A stretch of 64,000 bases of DNA. It comes from Mycolicibacterium lacusdiani. GTDB lineage: Bacteria; Actinomycetota; Actinomycetes; Mycobacteriales; Mycobacteriaceae. The stretch lies in contig NZ_JAKCFC010000003.1 of the NCBI RefSeq assembly GCF_021916785.1, positions 558,001 to 622,000 on the forward strand. Direction: 5' to 3'. The translations under genes and the position numbers were made by a program. This document shows positions 18,395 through 26,733 of the stretch, in pieces (the stretch's first letter is position 1; each line of letters starts with the position of its first letter). Under the pieces are notes generated by a model. That model saw only the letters and a program-made list of their open reading frames with translations. It was not told where the DNA came from and searched no databases.

Positions 18395-18527
18395 CGTGTT
18401 TCCTCACTACATCCGGTCGTGTCACTGGAGGTACTCGACACATTACCGAGGAGCGGCCGCACTGGCGCGGCAGTTGGAGGACACCACAGCACATCCCTAC
18501 CCGGGTGTGTGCCCCTACACGTTCGAA
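18395..18527. promoter_or_regulatory. Intergenic region upstream of fmdBA
   Basis: 133 bp between the pucR stop and fmdB. An inverted repeat GTGTC (18419-18423) / GACAC (18437-18441) lies about 25 bp before the fmdB start and could bind a regulator such as the adjacent PucR-type protein. No clear promoter hexamers were found, so fmdBA may instead be read through from the upstream genes. Confidence 0.3.
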
Positions 18528-19805
18528 TTACCGCCTGCGCGGTGGCCGCGCGTCGTCGTTCGGCGACTCCGGTGTACGCGTAATCGACTGCGTCGGAGGC
18601 GACTCCGTACGTCGTCGATGCTCCACGCCTTCACGCATGCCCATGTTGAGCGCGGCCCACAGTGCGATGCGGAAGTTGATCCGGTCGATCTCGTCGAGTG
18701 GGTTTGCACCGGTGAGTTCGGCGATCTTGCCGAGCCGGTTTCGCAGCGTGTTGACGTGTACGTACAGCTGGCCGGCGGCCGAGGAGATGTCGTGTGCGGG
18801 GTCGATGAACGCCTCGAGCGACGCGACGAGATGCGTGCCGTTGACCTCGTCGTGTTCGACCAGCGGGACCAGCAGCCGGTGTACGAACGGCACCAATCTG
18901 ACCTTGGGTACGGCAGCGAGCAGGCCGTCGAGGGTGGCGATCTCGTCGATGTGCACTGGGCGCCGCCATCGAGTCGCCTCGTGCAGCGCTTCGGACGCCT
19001 CGGGGATCGCGTACGCCATCGCCTGGGCGTCCCGTGCGATGGCCACCCCGCAGACCAATTCGGAGGAAGCCAGATCCGCGGTGAACTCCTCCGTATGCGC
19101 ACACAACGCCACGATCCGATCTTCGAGTATCGCGACCGCACCGGTGTGTCGGTCTACCAGGTCGTGGACCTGACCGTGACCGTCGAGCGGGAACGCGCAC
19201 ACCGCGACCGGGGCCGCCGCCAGCCCGTGTTCGACGAGCGCACTCTGTACCGGACCGACACCCAACGTGCCCGCGACGAACCAGCGCAGTATCGAACCCA
19301 GGTCGCGTTCGCGGGCGCCCGATTCGCGGTCGGCGGTACGCATGGTGTCGACCCAGTCGACGATGCGGCGGAACGGCACCGTCGCAGGGAGTGTGAGCAG
19401 GGGCAGATCCGCGTCCCGGCACGCCGCGAGCAGCGCCGGGGGCGGCTCGTCGAAGAGGTCGCCGAGGCCGACCAGCAGTGCAGTGACACCGCTGCACGAC
19501 AGCGTGGCGACGTAGCGGTGGACGGCGTCCTCTGGCTGGCCCACCACCGGTACCCCGATGCTGAGGATCAGTTCCTCACCGGAGAGGTAGGGCGTGGGAT
19601 CGGCCAATTCGGTGGGATAGACGTAACGGATCGGCCGGTCGGGGTCGCCGGCAGGAGTGAGCGCATGGACGTGCAGGCTCGCCTCGGCGAGCAGGTCGCC
19701 CAGCCGGACAGTGCCGTCGTGCGGTGTCGTGTCGGTCGCTGTCGGGCTCCCTTCCACCGTCGCCCCACCCGAGACCACCGGGCGATTCGTTGCCGGTGCG
19801 CTCAT
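18528..19805 (-). CDS. PucR-family transcriptional regulator
   Basis: 425 residues. The N-terminal PucR sensor-like domain (LGDLLAEASLHVHALTPAG, then YLSGEELILSIG) is followed by a GGDEF-like/linker region and a C-terminal helix-turn-helix of the PucR type: LYVHVNTLRNRLGKIAELTGANP (recognition part about 370-392). PucR proteins activate purine, ureide and other nitrogen-compound catabolism. A TAGACT hexamer (19818-19813) ends 7 nt before the ATG, so it may have its own leaderless promoter within the block. It lies between the Rieske/reductase genes and fmdBA and is the likely pathway regulator. Confidence 0.9.
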   Translation of the reverse strand: MSAPATNRPVVSGGATVEGSPTATDTTPHDGTVRLGDLLAEASLHVHALTPAGDPDRPIRYVYPTELADPTPYLSGEELILSIGVPVVGQPEDAVHRYVATLSCSGVTALLVGLGDLFDEPPPALLAACRDADLPLLTLPATVPFRRIVDWVDTMRTADRESGARERDLGSILRWFVAGTLGVGPVQSALVEHGLAAAPVAVCAFPLDGHGQVHDLVDRHTGAVAILEDRIVALCAHTEEFTADLASSELVCGVAIARDAQAMAYAIPEASEALHEATRWRRPVHIDEIATLDGLLAAVPKVRLVPFVHRLLVPLVEHDEVNGTHLVASLEAFIDPAHDISSAAGQLYVHVNTLRNRLGKIAELTGANPLDEIDRINFRIALWAALNMGMREGVEHRRRTESPPTQSITRTPESPNDDARPPRRR

Positions 19806-19835
19806 GGCGGGCAGTCTAGGGCGGCCATCGTATTG

Positions 19836-20777
19836 CTACAGGTCCAGAATGAGCTTCCCACCGCACGACGATCGTGACACGCAAATCATCATGGTCGAGT
19901 TCGACTGACGTTCGTCGTCAGTCAGCAAACTGACACGGTGATCTATTTCGCCGGCAAGCACCTTGGTCTCGCAGGTCCCGCAGAACCCGTCCGTGCACGA
20001 GAACGCCGTGTCGGGCGCCACCTCCAGCACGGCGTCGAGCACGCTCGTCGAACGTCCGACCGTGACCGTCACCCCGGTGCGCGCGAGTTCGACGTCAAAG
20101 GCTCCGTCGGCGACGGGCGCAGGGTCCCGCACAACAGCGGTGAAACGCTCGATGTGCACGGAGAGATCCGGGTACGCGTCGCCGACCTCCTGCACGGCCG
20201 TCAACATGGCGGGCGGGCCGCAACAGTAGACGCGCGTGCCCGCCGCCGCGTCGGCGAAGAGGGCGGCGAGGTCTGGCCGGCCCGCCTCTGCCTCGCAGAT
20301 CACTTCGACGCCGCCGAGGGTTGCGAGCCGGTCGAGGAACGCCATCGCCGATCGGTTGCGACCGCCGTAGACCACCCGCATGGGAGGCGGGTCCGTCTGT
20401 GCGCGAAGCGCTTCGACCATCGCGAGGATCGGGGTGACGCCGATGCCGCCAGCGATGAACAGGTAACTCGGTGCCGGGAGCAGTTCGAAGTCGTTGCGCG
20501 GTGGACCGACCTCGATGACGTCGCCCACTCGCAGGCTCTGGTGCACCTCGCGCGAGCCACCCCGTCCGTCGACGACCAACAAGACCGCAATCGTGTAGCG
20601 GTGCGGGTCATCGCGCGGGCCGCACAGCGAGTACTGCCGCACCACCCCCGACGACAGGGTCACCGGAACGTGAGCACCCGGCGCCCAGGCCGGAAGCCGC
20701 CTCCCCGCATCATCTTCGAGCACCACCGAGATGACGCCGGCAGCTTCTAGCCGCTGCTGAATGACGCGGAGTTTCAT
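19836..20777 (-). CDS. Ferredoxin-NAD(P)H reductase component of a Rieske oxygenase
   Basis: 313 residues in the phthalate dioxygenase reductase layout: FMN/FAD domain with RQYSLCGP, NAD(P)H domain with AGGIGVTPILAM and YCCGPPAML, and a C-terminal plant-type [2Fe-2S] ferredoxin with CTDGFCGTC and a fourth Cys in MMICVSRS. It passes electrons from NAD(P)H to the oxygenase. The ATG overlaps the stop of the oxygenase gene (4 bp), so the two are a coupled pair. This two-component arrangement is that of vanillate demethylases and related N- or O-dealkylating systems. Confidence 0.94.
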   Translation of the reverse strand: MKLRVIQQRLEAAGVISVVLEDDAGRRLPAWAPGAHVPVTLSSGVVRQYSLCGPRDDPHRYTIAVLLVVDGRGGSREVHQSLRVGDVIEVGPPRNDFELLPAPSYLFIAGGIGVTPILAMVEALRAQTDPPPMRVVYGGRNRSAMAFLDRLATLGGVEVICEAEAGRPDLAALFADAAAGTRVYCCGPPAMLTAVQEVGDAYPDLSVHIERFTAVVRDPAPVADGAFDVELARTGVTVTVGRSTSVLDAVLEVAPDTAFSCTDGFCGTCETKVLAGEIDHRVSLLTDDERQSNSTMMICVSRSSCGGKLILDL

Positions 20778-21826
20778 CCGACCTGCACGCGACCGTTCCC
20801 GGCAGCAGCCTCCTCGGTCAAACCGCGGGCCTGCTGGATGGCCTGCACGGCGTATTGCGTTGCACGCCGGTAATTCAGCGTGTAGACGTCAGCCGGTGCC
20901 GACACCTCGAATGCCTGGCCGGCCAGCGGGACCTCCTTGGGTTCGAGCCCTTCGAGCACGGGCGTGTCCTCGTTGAACACCATGGTCTCAACGGCCAGGA
21001 TGTCGTCGACTGAGCCGCCGCGGAAGTCGCGGTCGGTGGCTACTCCCCAGAAGATGATGCACTTGTCATAACTCACCGGGGATGGGAAGTCCACGAGGTA
21101 GCGCTTGCCGGTCTCCGGACCGAAGTCGTAAAGGATGGTGGCAATGCCGGGCGCGTAGGAGTGGTACTGCATCTGCGCGTCGCCGACCGCGGAGAACTTG
21201 GCGGAGGGGATCTGTTCGTAGTAGTACGTAGCCCACACCTCGCGCCCGTCACGCTTGACGTCGAGATCGCTCACCACCGGATCGACTTCACCCATCGACG
21301 GTTCGTGGACGAACGGGAAGTGCGCCATGTCGCGGAAGTTCTCGGTGGCCGCCATGAACCCGCACGCGGCGTGGATCGGTTCCGCCGACCGCCACTCCAA
21401 CTCGAGGTCGGCGATCTCTGGCGGGTCGGGCAGGTCGAACACGGGATCACCCAGGCAGGTCCACACGTGTCCGAACCGCTCGATGACCGGGTAGGCCTTG
21501 ATCTCGGCCTTGGGCGGAATGCGACCCCCCTCGGGCAGCGACGGGATGTGCGCGCAACGTCCGGTCTGACCGTCGAACTGCCAACCATGGTAGGGACAGG
21601 CGATGTTGTCGCCGGCCACGACGCCGTCGGCGAGGTTTCCGCCGCGGTGGATGCAGCGTCGATCGGTCACCCGGGCTACACCGGAGGAGTCGCGGAACAC
21701 CACGAGGTTCTGATCGAGCAGCGTCGCGGACTGTGGTGTGACGATGTCTTGGGACCGGGCGACGACGAACCAGACATGCTGGTAGGCCTCACGCAACTTC
21801 TCCGGGGTCAGTGCGTCCTGTTTCAT
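20774..21826 (-). CDS. Rieske non-heme iron oxygenase, alpha subunit
   Basis: 350 residues. The Rieske cluster ligands are CIHRGG and CPYHGWQFDG (C-x-H ... C-x2-H, about 50-75). The catalytic iron motif is ENFRDMAHFPFVHEP (N/D-x3-D-x2-H-x4-H type, about 160-173). Length and layout fit one-protein oxygenases of the vanillate demethylase / carnitine-oxygenase kind, which work with a separate reductase and hydroxylate or dealkylate. ATG 21826 overlaps the deacetylase stop by 4 bp and is preceded by AAGGGAG. The substrate is unknown; the neighbours point to a nitrogenous compound. Confidence 0.94.
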   Translation of the reverse strand: MKQDALTPEKLREAYQHVWFVVARSQDIVTPQSATLLDQNLVVFRDSSGVARVTDRRCIHRGGNLADGVVAGDNIACPYHGWQFDGQTGRCAHIPSLPEGGRIPPKAEIKAYPVIERFGHVWTCLGDPVFDLPDPPEIADLELEWRSAEPIHAACGFMAATENFRDMAHFPFVHEPSMGEVDPVVSDLDVKRDGREVWATYYYEQIPSAKFSAVGDAQMQYHSYAPGIATILYDFGPETGKRYLVDFPSPVSYDKCIIFWGVATDRDFRGGSVDDILAVETMVFNEDTPVLEGLEPKEVPLAGQAFEVSAPADVYTLNYRRATQYAVQAIQQARGLTEEAAAGNGRVQVG

Positions 21827-22719
21827 CGTTGTGCTCCCTTCACTACTGGGCTGAATTCGGGCCGCGTCAGGGTGCGCGGTTGGAGTCCTTGGTCGCCGAC
21901 GTGCGCGGCGATCTGCGCCATGCTGGCGATCCACACGTCGTCCATCGCACGCACGTCGGCGATGAACTTGCGCAAGGCGGCGGCTCTGCCGGGGCGGCCG
22001 GACAGGAACGGGTGGTTGGTGAGTATCCAGGCACCGCCGACGTCTCGCATGGCGTCGAGTTCACTACGGTAGAGCTCGATCGCCTTCGCCGGCGTCTCGA
22101 TCAGACCGGTACCCGAGAAGTCGGGAACGAAACAGTATTGCTGCCAGTCGTCCAGCGCCCAGCTGACCGGCAACTCGACGAGCGACGCCCCCTCACCGAC
22201 GGCCAACTCGTAGGGGTGGTCGGAGTCCATCAACGTCGAGTCATAAACGAACCCATACTCGGCCAGCAATTTCGGAGTGTGCCAGTTCATCTCCCACATC
22301 GGAGCGCGGTATCCGACCGGACGGACCCCGGCTACCTCCTCCAGCGCCTGCAGGCCACGTTCGAGGATGGCGCGCTCGGTGTCCTCGTCGACGCCGACGA
22401 GCGATTCGTGCAGGTACCCGTGATGGGCGATCTCGTGGCCGGCAGCCACGATGGAACGGATGGGCTCGGGGTGGCGGTGCGCGGTGTACCCGGGGACGAA
22501 AAACGTTGCAGGAACGTCGTACTCGCCCAGGATTCGGAGCAGCCGAGGTATGCCGACGAGTGGTCCGTACGCCTGATGCGACATGGCGCCCATCCGGTCG
22601 GCGAAGGCCGGGTCGGTGGTCAGCAACGGCGATTCCGCGTCTACGTCGAAGGTGAAGGCGACCGCACATGTCTTTCCGTCCGGCCAGGACACCGGTTCCG
22701 CGGGGACCAAATTGCTCAT
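21823..22719 (-). CDS. NodB-type polysaccharide deacetylase-family hydrolase (PuuE/PgdA-like)
   Basis: 298 residues with metal-site motifs of the NodB fold: TFDVDAES (Asp pair, about 25-32), HEIAHHGYLHES (H-x3-H, about 96-107) and GYRAPMWEMNW. This subgroup includes PuuE-type allantoinases and HpPgdA-like proteins, several of which act on cyclic imides or small amides rather than on polysaccharide. No signal peptide is seen, so it acts in the cytoplasm, which argues against a cell-wall substrate. Its overlaps with the agmatinase-family gene upstream and the oxygenase downstream show that it belongs to the pathway. Confidence 0.88.
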   Translation of the reverse strand: MSNLVPAEPVSWPDGKTCAVAFTFDVDAESPLLTTDPAFADRMGAMSHQAYGPLVGIPRLLRILGEYDVPATFFVPGYTAHRHPEPIRSIVAAGHEIAHHGYLHESLVGVDEDTERAILERGLQALEEVAGVRPVGYRAPMWEMNWHTPKLLAEYGFVYDSTLMDSDHPYELAVGEGASLVELPVSWALDDWQQYCFVPDFSGTGLIETPAKAIELYRSELDAMRDVGGAWILTNHPFLSGRPGRAAALRKFIADVRAMDDVWIASMAQIAAHVGDQGLQPRTLTRPEFSPVVKGAQR

Positions 22720-23675
22720 CGATGAACCTTTCTACCGAAGACGGATAGGAACTCCCACGCGACGTTCGCCGCAGCGATCGCGGTGATCTCGGCGTGGTCG
22801 TAGGCCGGGGAGACCTCGACGACGTCGACGCCGACCAGGTTGACCGCGTCCAGTCCGCGAACCACCTCGAGCAGTTCGCGTGACGACATGCCGCCAGCCT
22901 CAGGGGTGCCGGTGCCCGGCGCGTGCGCAGGGTCGAGGACGTCGATGTCGACCGACACGTATACCGGTGCATCACCCACCCGTTCGATGATGCGCTCGAC
23001 GATGCCGTCAGAGCCAAGAGACGAGATGTCCCGGCAGGTGATGACCGAGAAGCCGAAGCCGGCGTCCTCGACGAGATCCTTGCGGTCGTAGATCGATCCT
23101 CGGACGCCGACGTGGACGTTGCGGTCGAGCAACAGTCCCTCCTCGTACGCCCGTCGGAACGGCGATCCGTGGGTGAGGTCGGCACCATAGAAGCCTTCCC
23201 AGGTATCCAGGTGGGCGTCGAAGTGCACCAGCGCCATCGGTCCGTGCGCGGCATGCGCGGCGCGCAGCGACGGCAGGGCGACCGAGTGATCGCCACCGAG
23301 GATGATGGCCCGTGTCCCGTTCGCCAGCAAATCGGTCAGTTGCGAGGCGATCTGGTCGACCGCCTGACCGATGTCGAAGGGGTTGCAGGCGAGGTCACCG
23401 GCATCGGCGACCTGGCACACCTCGAACGGGCTGATGTCCAGTTCCGGGTTATAGCCGCGGATCAACCGGGAACCCTGTCGAATTGCATTGGGGCCGAACC
23501 GCGCGCCCGGACGGTAGGTGACGGCACTATCGAACGGCACCCCGACCACGACGACGTCGGCGTGCGGCACGTCCTCGAGCCGTGGCAGCCGAGCGAATGT
23601 CGTCCAGCCTGCGTACCGGGGCTGCACCTGTGGATCGACGGCCCCCACGATGGCGCGGCCGTTCTGGTTGTTCAT
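22716..23675 (-). CDS. Agmatinase-family ureohydrolase
   Basis: 319 residues, arginase fold with a complete binuclear Mn site: GGDHS, HFDAHLDT and SVDIDVLDPAHAPG. The N-terminal RYAGWTTFARLPR and the GTGTPEAGG loop look most like agmatinase, guanidinobutyrase and guanidinopropionase, enzymes that release urea from a guanidino group. Formimino-hydrolases (HutG type, releasing formamide) share the fold and cannot be excluded, and would link neatly to fmdA. Its stop overlaps the start of the deacetylase gene. No signal peptide. Confidence 0.92.
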   Translation of the reverse strand: MNNQNGRAIVGAVDPQVQPRYAGWTTFARLPRLEDVPHADVVVVGVPFDSAVTYRPGARFGPNAIRQGSRLIRGYNPELDISPFEVCQVADAGDLACNPFDIGQAVDQIASQLTDLLANGTRAIILGGDHSVALPSLRAAHAAHGPMALVHFDAHLDTWEGFYGADLTHGSPFRRAYEEGLLLDRNVHVGVRGSIYDRKDLVEDAGFGFSVITCRDISSLGSDGIVERIIERVGDAPVYVSVDIDVLDPAHAPGTGTPEAGGMSSRELLEVVRGLDAVNLVGVDVVEVSPAYDHAEITAIAAANVAWEFLSVFGRKVHR

Positions 23676-23687
23676 TGGTTTGCCTTC

Positions 23688-24353
23688 CTAGACACGATTG
23701 CGTGACACTCCGCCATCGACGTTCACGATTTGTCCGACCGCCGCGCCGAGGCGGCGTTGACATAGCAGCCCGACCACGCGGGCGACCGCCTCGACCGAGC
23801 CGTGTTGATTGGTGGGCGGCGTCGGCATACCCCCTGCCGCATCGCATACCGACCATTCGGAGTCGACGGCTCCCACGGCGACGGCGTTGACACCGATTCC
23901 GAATGCACCGAAGTCGCGAGTCAGCGACTTGGTCAGCGCGACGATGCCACCGGCCGCGGTCGCGACCGCCGACAGGTCGGCACCGCCAACGTGCCAGCGC
24001 GACGTGGTGAGCACGATGCGACCACCTGATGCATTGTCGCGCATGCATTCCGCGGCTGCCTGGGCGTAGAGGAAGCTACCGGTCAACGTGGCGTCGACGT
24101 GTGCCCAGAACGCGTCCATGGACTGGCCGCAGAATCCCGCGACGTGCGGCAGACCGTGTGCGACGACCAGCGCATCGACGCCACCCACGCCGTCGGCGGC
24201 ACGTCTGACGGCGTCTCGGACGGCAGCAGCGTCGGTCGGTTCCGCGTCAACCCCTGCGGTGCTGGCGCCTCGGTTCACGAAGTAGTCGCGCACTGCGGTA
24301 CCCAGTGCGGTGTCGACGCCGGTGATGAGCACCCTCGGCTGGTCCATCGTCAT
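23688..24353 (-). CDS. Atypical SDR protein lacking the catalytic Tyr-Lys pair
   Basis: 221 residues with the SDR fold (LVVAHG, GGRIVLTTSRW, GQIVNVDGG at the end), but the key motifs are damaged. The dinucleotide loop reads TGVDTALG (TGxxxGxG lacks its second Gly), and where YxxxK is expected the sequence is VATAAGGIVALTK. It may be a non-catalytic partner, or a divergent enzyme. Its ATG overlaps the stop of the intact SDR by 1 bp (TGATG), so the two are probably made together and could form a heteromer. Confidence 0.82.
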   Translation of the reverse strand: MTMDQPRVLITGVDTALGTAVRDYFVNRGASTAGVDAEPTDAAAVRDAVRRAADGVGGVDALVVAHGLPHVAGFCGQSMDAFWAHVDATLTGSFLYAQAAAECMRDNASGGRIVLTTSRWHVGGADLSAVATAAGGIVALTKSLTRDFGAFGIGVNAVAVGAVDSEWSVCDAAGGMPTPPTNQHGSVEAVARVVGLLCQRRLGAAVGQIVNVDGGVSRNRV

Positions 24354-25048
24354 CAGATCACCGTTCCGCTGTTGACTGACAACACTTCTCCGCAGAGGAA
24401 GAGGTCTTCCTCAAGCAACGCGCGTACCAGTTCGGCGACCTCGCGCGGCAGCGCGATGCGCCGGGCGGGCAGGCTAGCGGTGAATTCCTCTGCTCTCTCC
24501 CACGATTCGGGCGGGAGCAGCGGGGTGTCGCACGGCCCTGGCGCCACGGCGTTGACGACGATGCCATCTGCGGCCACTTCGACGGCGATGCTGCGCAGAA
24601 GACTCAGCGCGGCACCCTTGGCCGCCGCGTAGTGCGCGTCGTTGCTACCCCCGCCGATGGCGCGTTCCGACGCAATACCGACGATTCGCCCGCTTTTTCG
24701 CCGCGACATGCCCGGCAGCACTGCCCGGCACACGTGGGCGAGTCCGCCGACGTGCACGCGCAGCATTCTCTCCCACTCCGAGCACGTGATGTCCAGTGCC
24801 GGCTTCTCCGCGTAGTGGCCGGCGCAGATCACCGCGGCATCGACCTGCCCGAAGGTCTCTTCGATGTCCCGAATCGCGTCGGCGACTTCACGCTCATTGG
24901 CGACGTCGGCGATCAGCCACTTGTCCGCTGCCGGCGCCGGCTCTCGCGAGATCGAAGCGACGGTCCAACCGCTCGCCATCAACACCTGCGTGATCTCGGC
25001 GCCGATGCCGCTACCCGCGCCGGTTACGACGGCAACCTGCTGCGTCAT
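24353..25048 (-). CDS. Short-chain dehydrogenase/reductase
   Basis: 231 residues with all classical SDR motifs: VTGAGSGIG, the Ser in GIASE, and HYAAAKG (YxxxK). The C-terminal LCGEVLSVNSGTVI is normal. It would oxidise or reduce a hydroxy/keto intermediate of the block's pathway. ATG 25048 overlaps the permease stop by 4 bp and its own stop overlaps the atypical SDR, so it sits between import and the hydrolytic enzymes in the operon. Confidence 0.9.
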   Translation of the reverse strand: MTQQVAVVTGAGSGIGAEITQVLMASGWTVASISREPAPAADKWLIADVANEREVADAIRDIEETFGQVDAAVICAGHYAEKPALDITCSEWERMLRVHVGGLAHVCRAVLPGMSRRKSGRIVGIASERAIGGGSNDAHYAAAKGAALSLLRSIAVEVAADGIVVNAVAPGPCDTPLLPPESWERAEEFTASLPARRIALPREVAELVRALLEEDLFLCGEVLSVNSGTVI

Positions 25049-26502
25049 ACGGGCTCGCTCACGGACGCTTCGGCGGTCTCGACGGGCGGCTGAGGGCGTT
25101 CTCCGACCCTGCGTAGCTTGATGATCACCGCGCCGATCGCCAGGATCGCGCCCATCGCCACGAAGAAGGCCCAGTTCATGACCCATGACTCAGAGATGGT
25201 CCGCGGCCAGACGATGTTGGTGAACTCGAAGCCGACCCACAGCACCGCCAACACCGCGACGGGGGTGCCGAACCTGCCGAGGTTCCACGGTCCAGGGACC
25301 CACTTGCCGCGTAGCCGCGCCACCATCCCGGCCACCAAGGGGAACAGGAACGCGAGGTAGTAGCCGCCGGCGGTGAAGGTGACCAGAACGGAGTACACGT
25401 CGGTGGCAGAGATCAGGTAGACAAGCGCGCCGATGACCGTGGTGACGATGATCGCGCCGATCGGCTGGGCCTCCCGCTTGGAGAGCTTGGACAAGAACGC
25501 CGACGCCGGGAGCACGTCATCGCGAGCGAAAGACCAGATCACCCGTGATGCCGATGCCTGCAACGCGAGAAAGCTTGCCAGGAAACCGATCACGAATGCC
25601 AGGAGGATCGGCTTGACCGCGTCGTCACCGAGCGCGGTGCGCAGCACGTAGCTCACCGGGTCGGGCTCCTCACCGGAGGTGATCTTGTCGAAGTCGGGCA
25701 CCGCCAGGGTCACGGCGAGCGAGGCGTACGCGATGACGATGGCGATGAAGGCAATGGCGAACAGCATGGCCTTCGGGATGTTGCGGCGAGGTTCCTTCAC
25801 CTCTTCCGCGATGGCACCCGCGCTTTCGAAGCCGAGGATCGACCAGCCGGTGAACGCGAGCGCGGCCAGGAACGGCCCGGAGACGTACGCCCAAGACCAT
25901 CCGCTGTTGAGATCGATCCCGTGCAGGACGGCGTCGAATCCGTGTTGCCGGTGAAAGATCAGGAGGTAGGTGCCCAGTCCGATGGAGGCGACGATCTCGG
26001 CGATGATGCTGCCGAACATGAGCCCTTTGAGGAATCCGCGGCCCAGTATGTTGGCTCCGGTGCCCGCGAGCAGGATGAGCAGCGCGACGACGCTCTGCTG
26101 CACGGCGGTGGGGCTATCGATGCCGATCAGCTGAGCCAGGAAGCCCGCGCCACCGTAGGCCACGGTGGCCATGATGATCACCAACGCCCACATGTAGATC
26201 CATCCGGCCAACCATCCCGTTACCTCACCCGCGAGCCGTTTGGTCCACTGGTAGATGGATCCTTCAATGGGCCAGCGGGACACCAACTCTGCGAACGCCA
26301 ACGCGACGACGAATTGGCCAAGACCGACGATCACGAACGTCCACCAGAAGCCAGGACCCGCCGACGCCAGCGACAGGCCGTAGATGCCGTACATGGCGAC
26401 GATCGGCGAGATGAACGCGAACGCGAAGGCGAACGCCGACCACAACGAGAATTCGCGTTTCAATTCTTGTGGTGCGGAATGTGTTTCATCACTCGACGCC
26501 AT
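25045..26502 (-). CDS. APC-superfamily amino acid/amine permease
   Basis: 485 residues with about 12 transmembrane helices. The first helix FAFAFISPIVAMYGIYGLSL carries the broken-helix GI/YG signature of the amino acid-polyamine-organocation superfamily, and the loop after helix 2 (ELVSRWPIEGSIYQWTKRL) is typical of the AAT/GABA-type permeases. It is the first gene of the ten-gene run and the likely importer of its substrate, probably a cationic or zwitterionic amine. Promoter elements should lie in 26503-26633, shared with the divergent synthetase gene. Confidence 0.92.
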   Translation of the reverse strand: MASSDETHSAPQELKREFSLWSAFAFAFAFISPIVAMYGIYGLSLASAGPGFWWTFVIVGLGQFVVALAFAELVSRWPIEGSIYQWTKRLAGEVTGWLAGWIYMWALVIIMATVAYGGAGFLAQLIGIDSPTAVQQSVVALLILLAGTGANILGRGFLKGLMFGSIIAEIVASIGLGTYLLIFHRQHGFDAVLHGIDLNSGWSWAYVSGPFLAALAFTGWSILGFESAGAIAEEVKEPRRNIPKAMLFAIAFIAIVIAYASLAVTLAVPDFDKITSGEEPDPVSYVLRTALGDDAVKPILLAFVIGFLASFLALQASASRVIWSFARDDVLPASAFLSKLSKREAQPIGAIIVTTVIGALVYLISATDVYSVLVTFTAGGYYLAFLFPLVAGMVARLRGKWVPGPWNLGRFGTPVAVLAVLWVGFEFTNIVWPRTISESWVMNWAFFVAMGAILAIGAVIIKLRRVGERPQPPVETAEASVSEPV

Positions 26503-26613
26503 CTGGTCTTCCTCTCGCTACCGCGTGGACCACCGCAGTATGTCCACGGATTGGGCCGCGGGGCACCGCGTAGGGCGAAGCCTGGGGTGCACGCACAGTG
26601 CGGTGGGCCGCAG

Positions 26614-26629
26614 CTGTAGGGGTCTACAG
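26614..26629. promoter_or_regulatory. CTGTAG-N4-CTACAG operator candidate
   Basis: Perfect inverted repeat: CTGTAG at 26614-26619 and CTACAG at 26624-26629 around GGGT. It lies in the divergent region between the permease (start 26502) and the polyprenyl synthetase, and TACAGT at 26625-26630 could be a -10 for the synthetase. A regulator bound here could control the whole block. The dyad is seen; the binder is not known. Confidence 0.5.
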
Positions 26630-26733
26630 TCCCGATGCCGGGGCAGCAATCGGCGCGCGCGCGGGAGATGACTGAAGCCGTCCACGCCATAGACTCGCTG
26701 CTTCCCACCACCCGAACCCGACGAAGGGATGTC

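Noticed and set aside
21823-22719. Reading the NodB-type protein as a peptidoglycan deacetylase.
   Set aside because: It has no signal peptide or anchor and sits inside a cytoplasmic catabolic operon.
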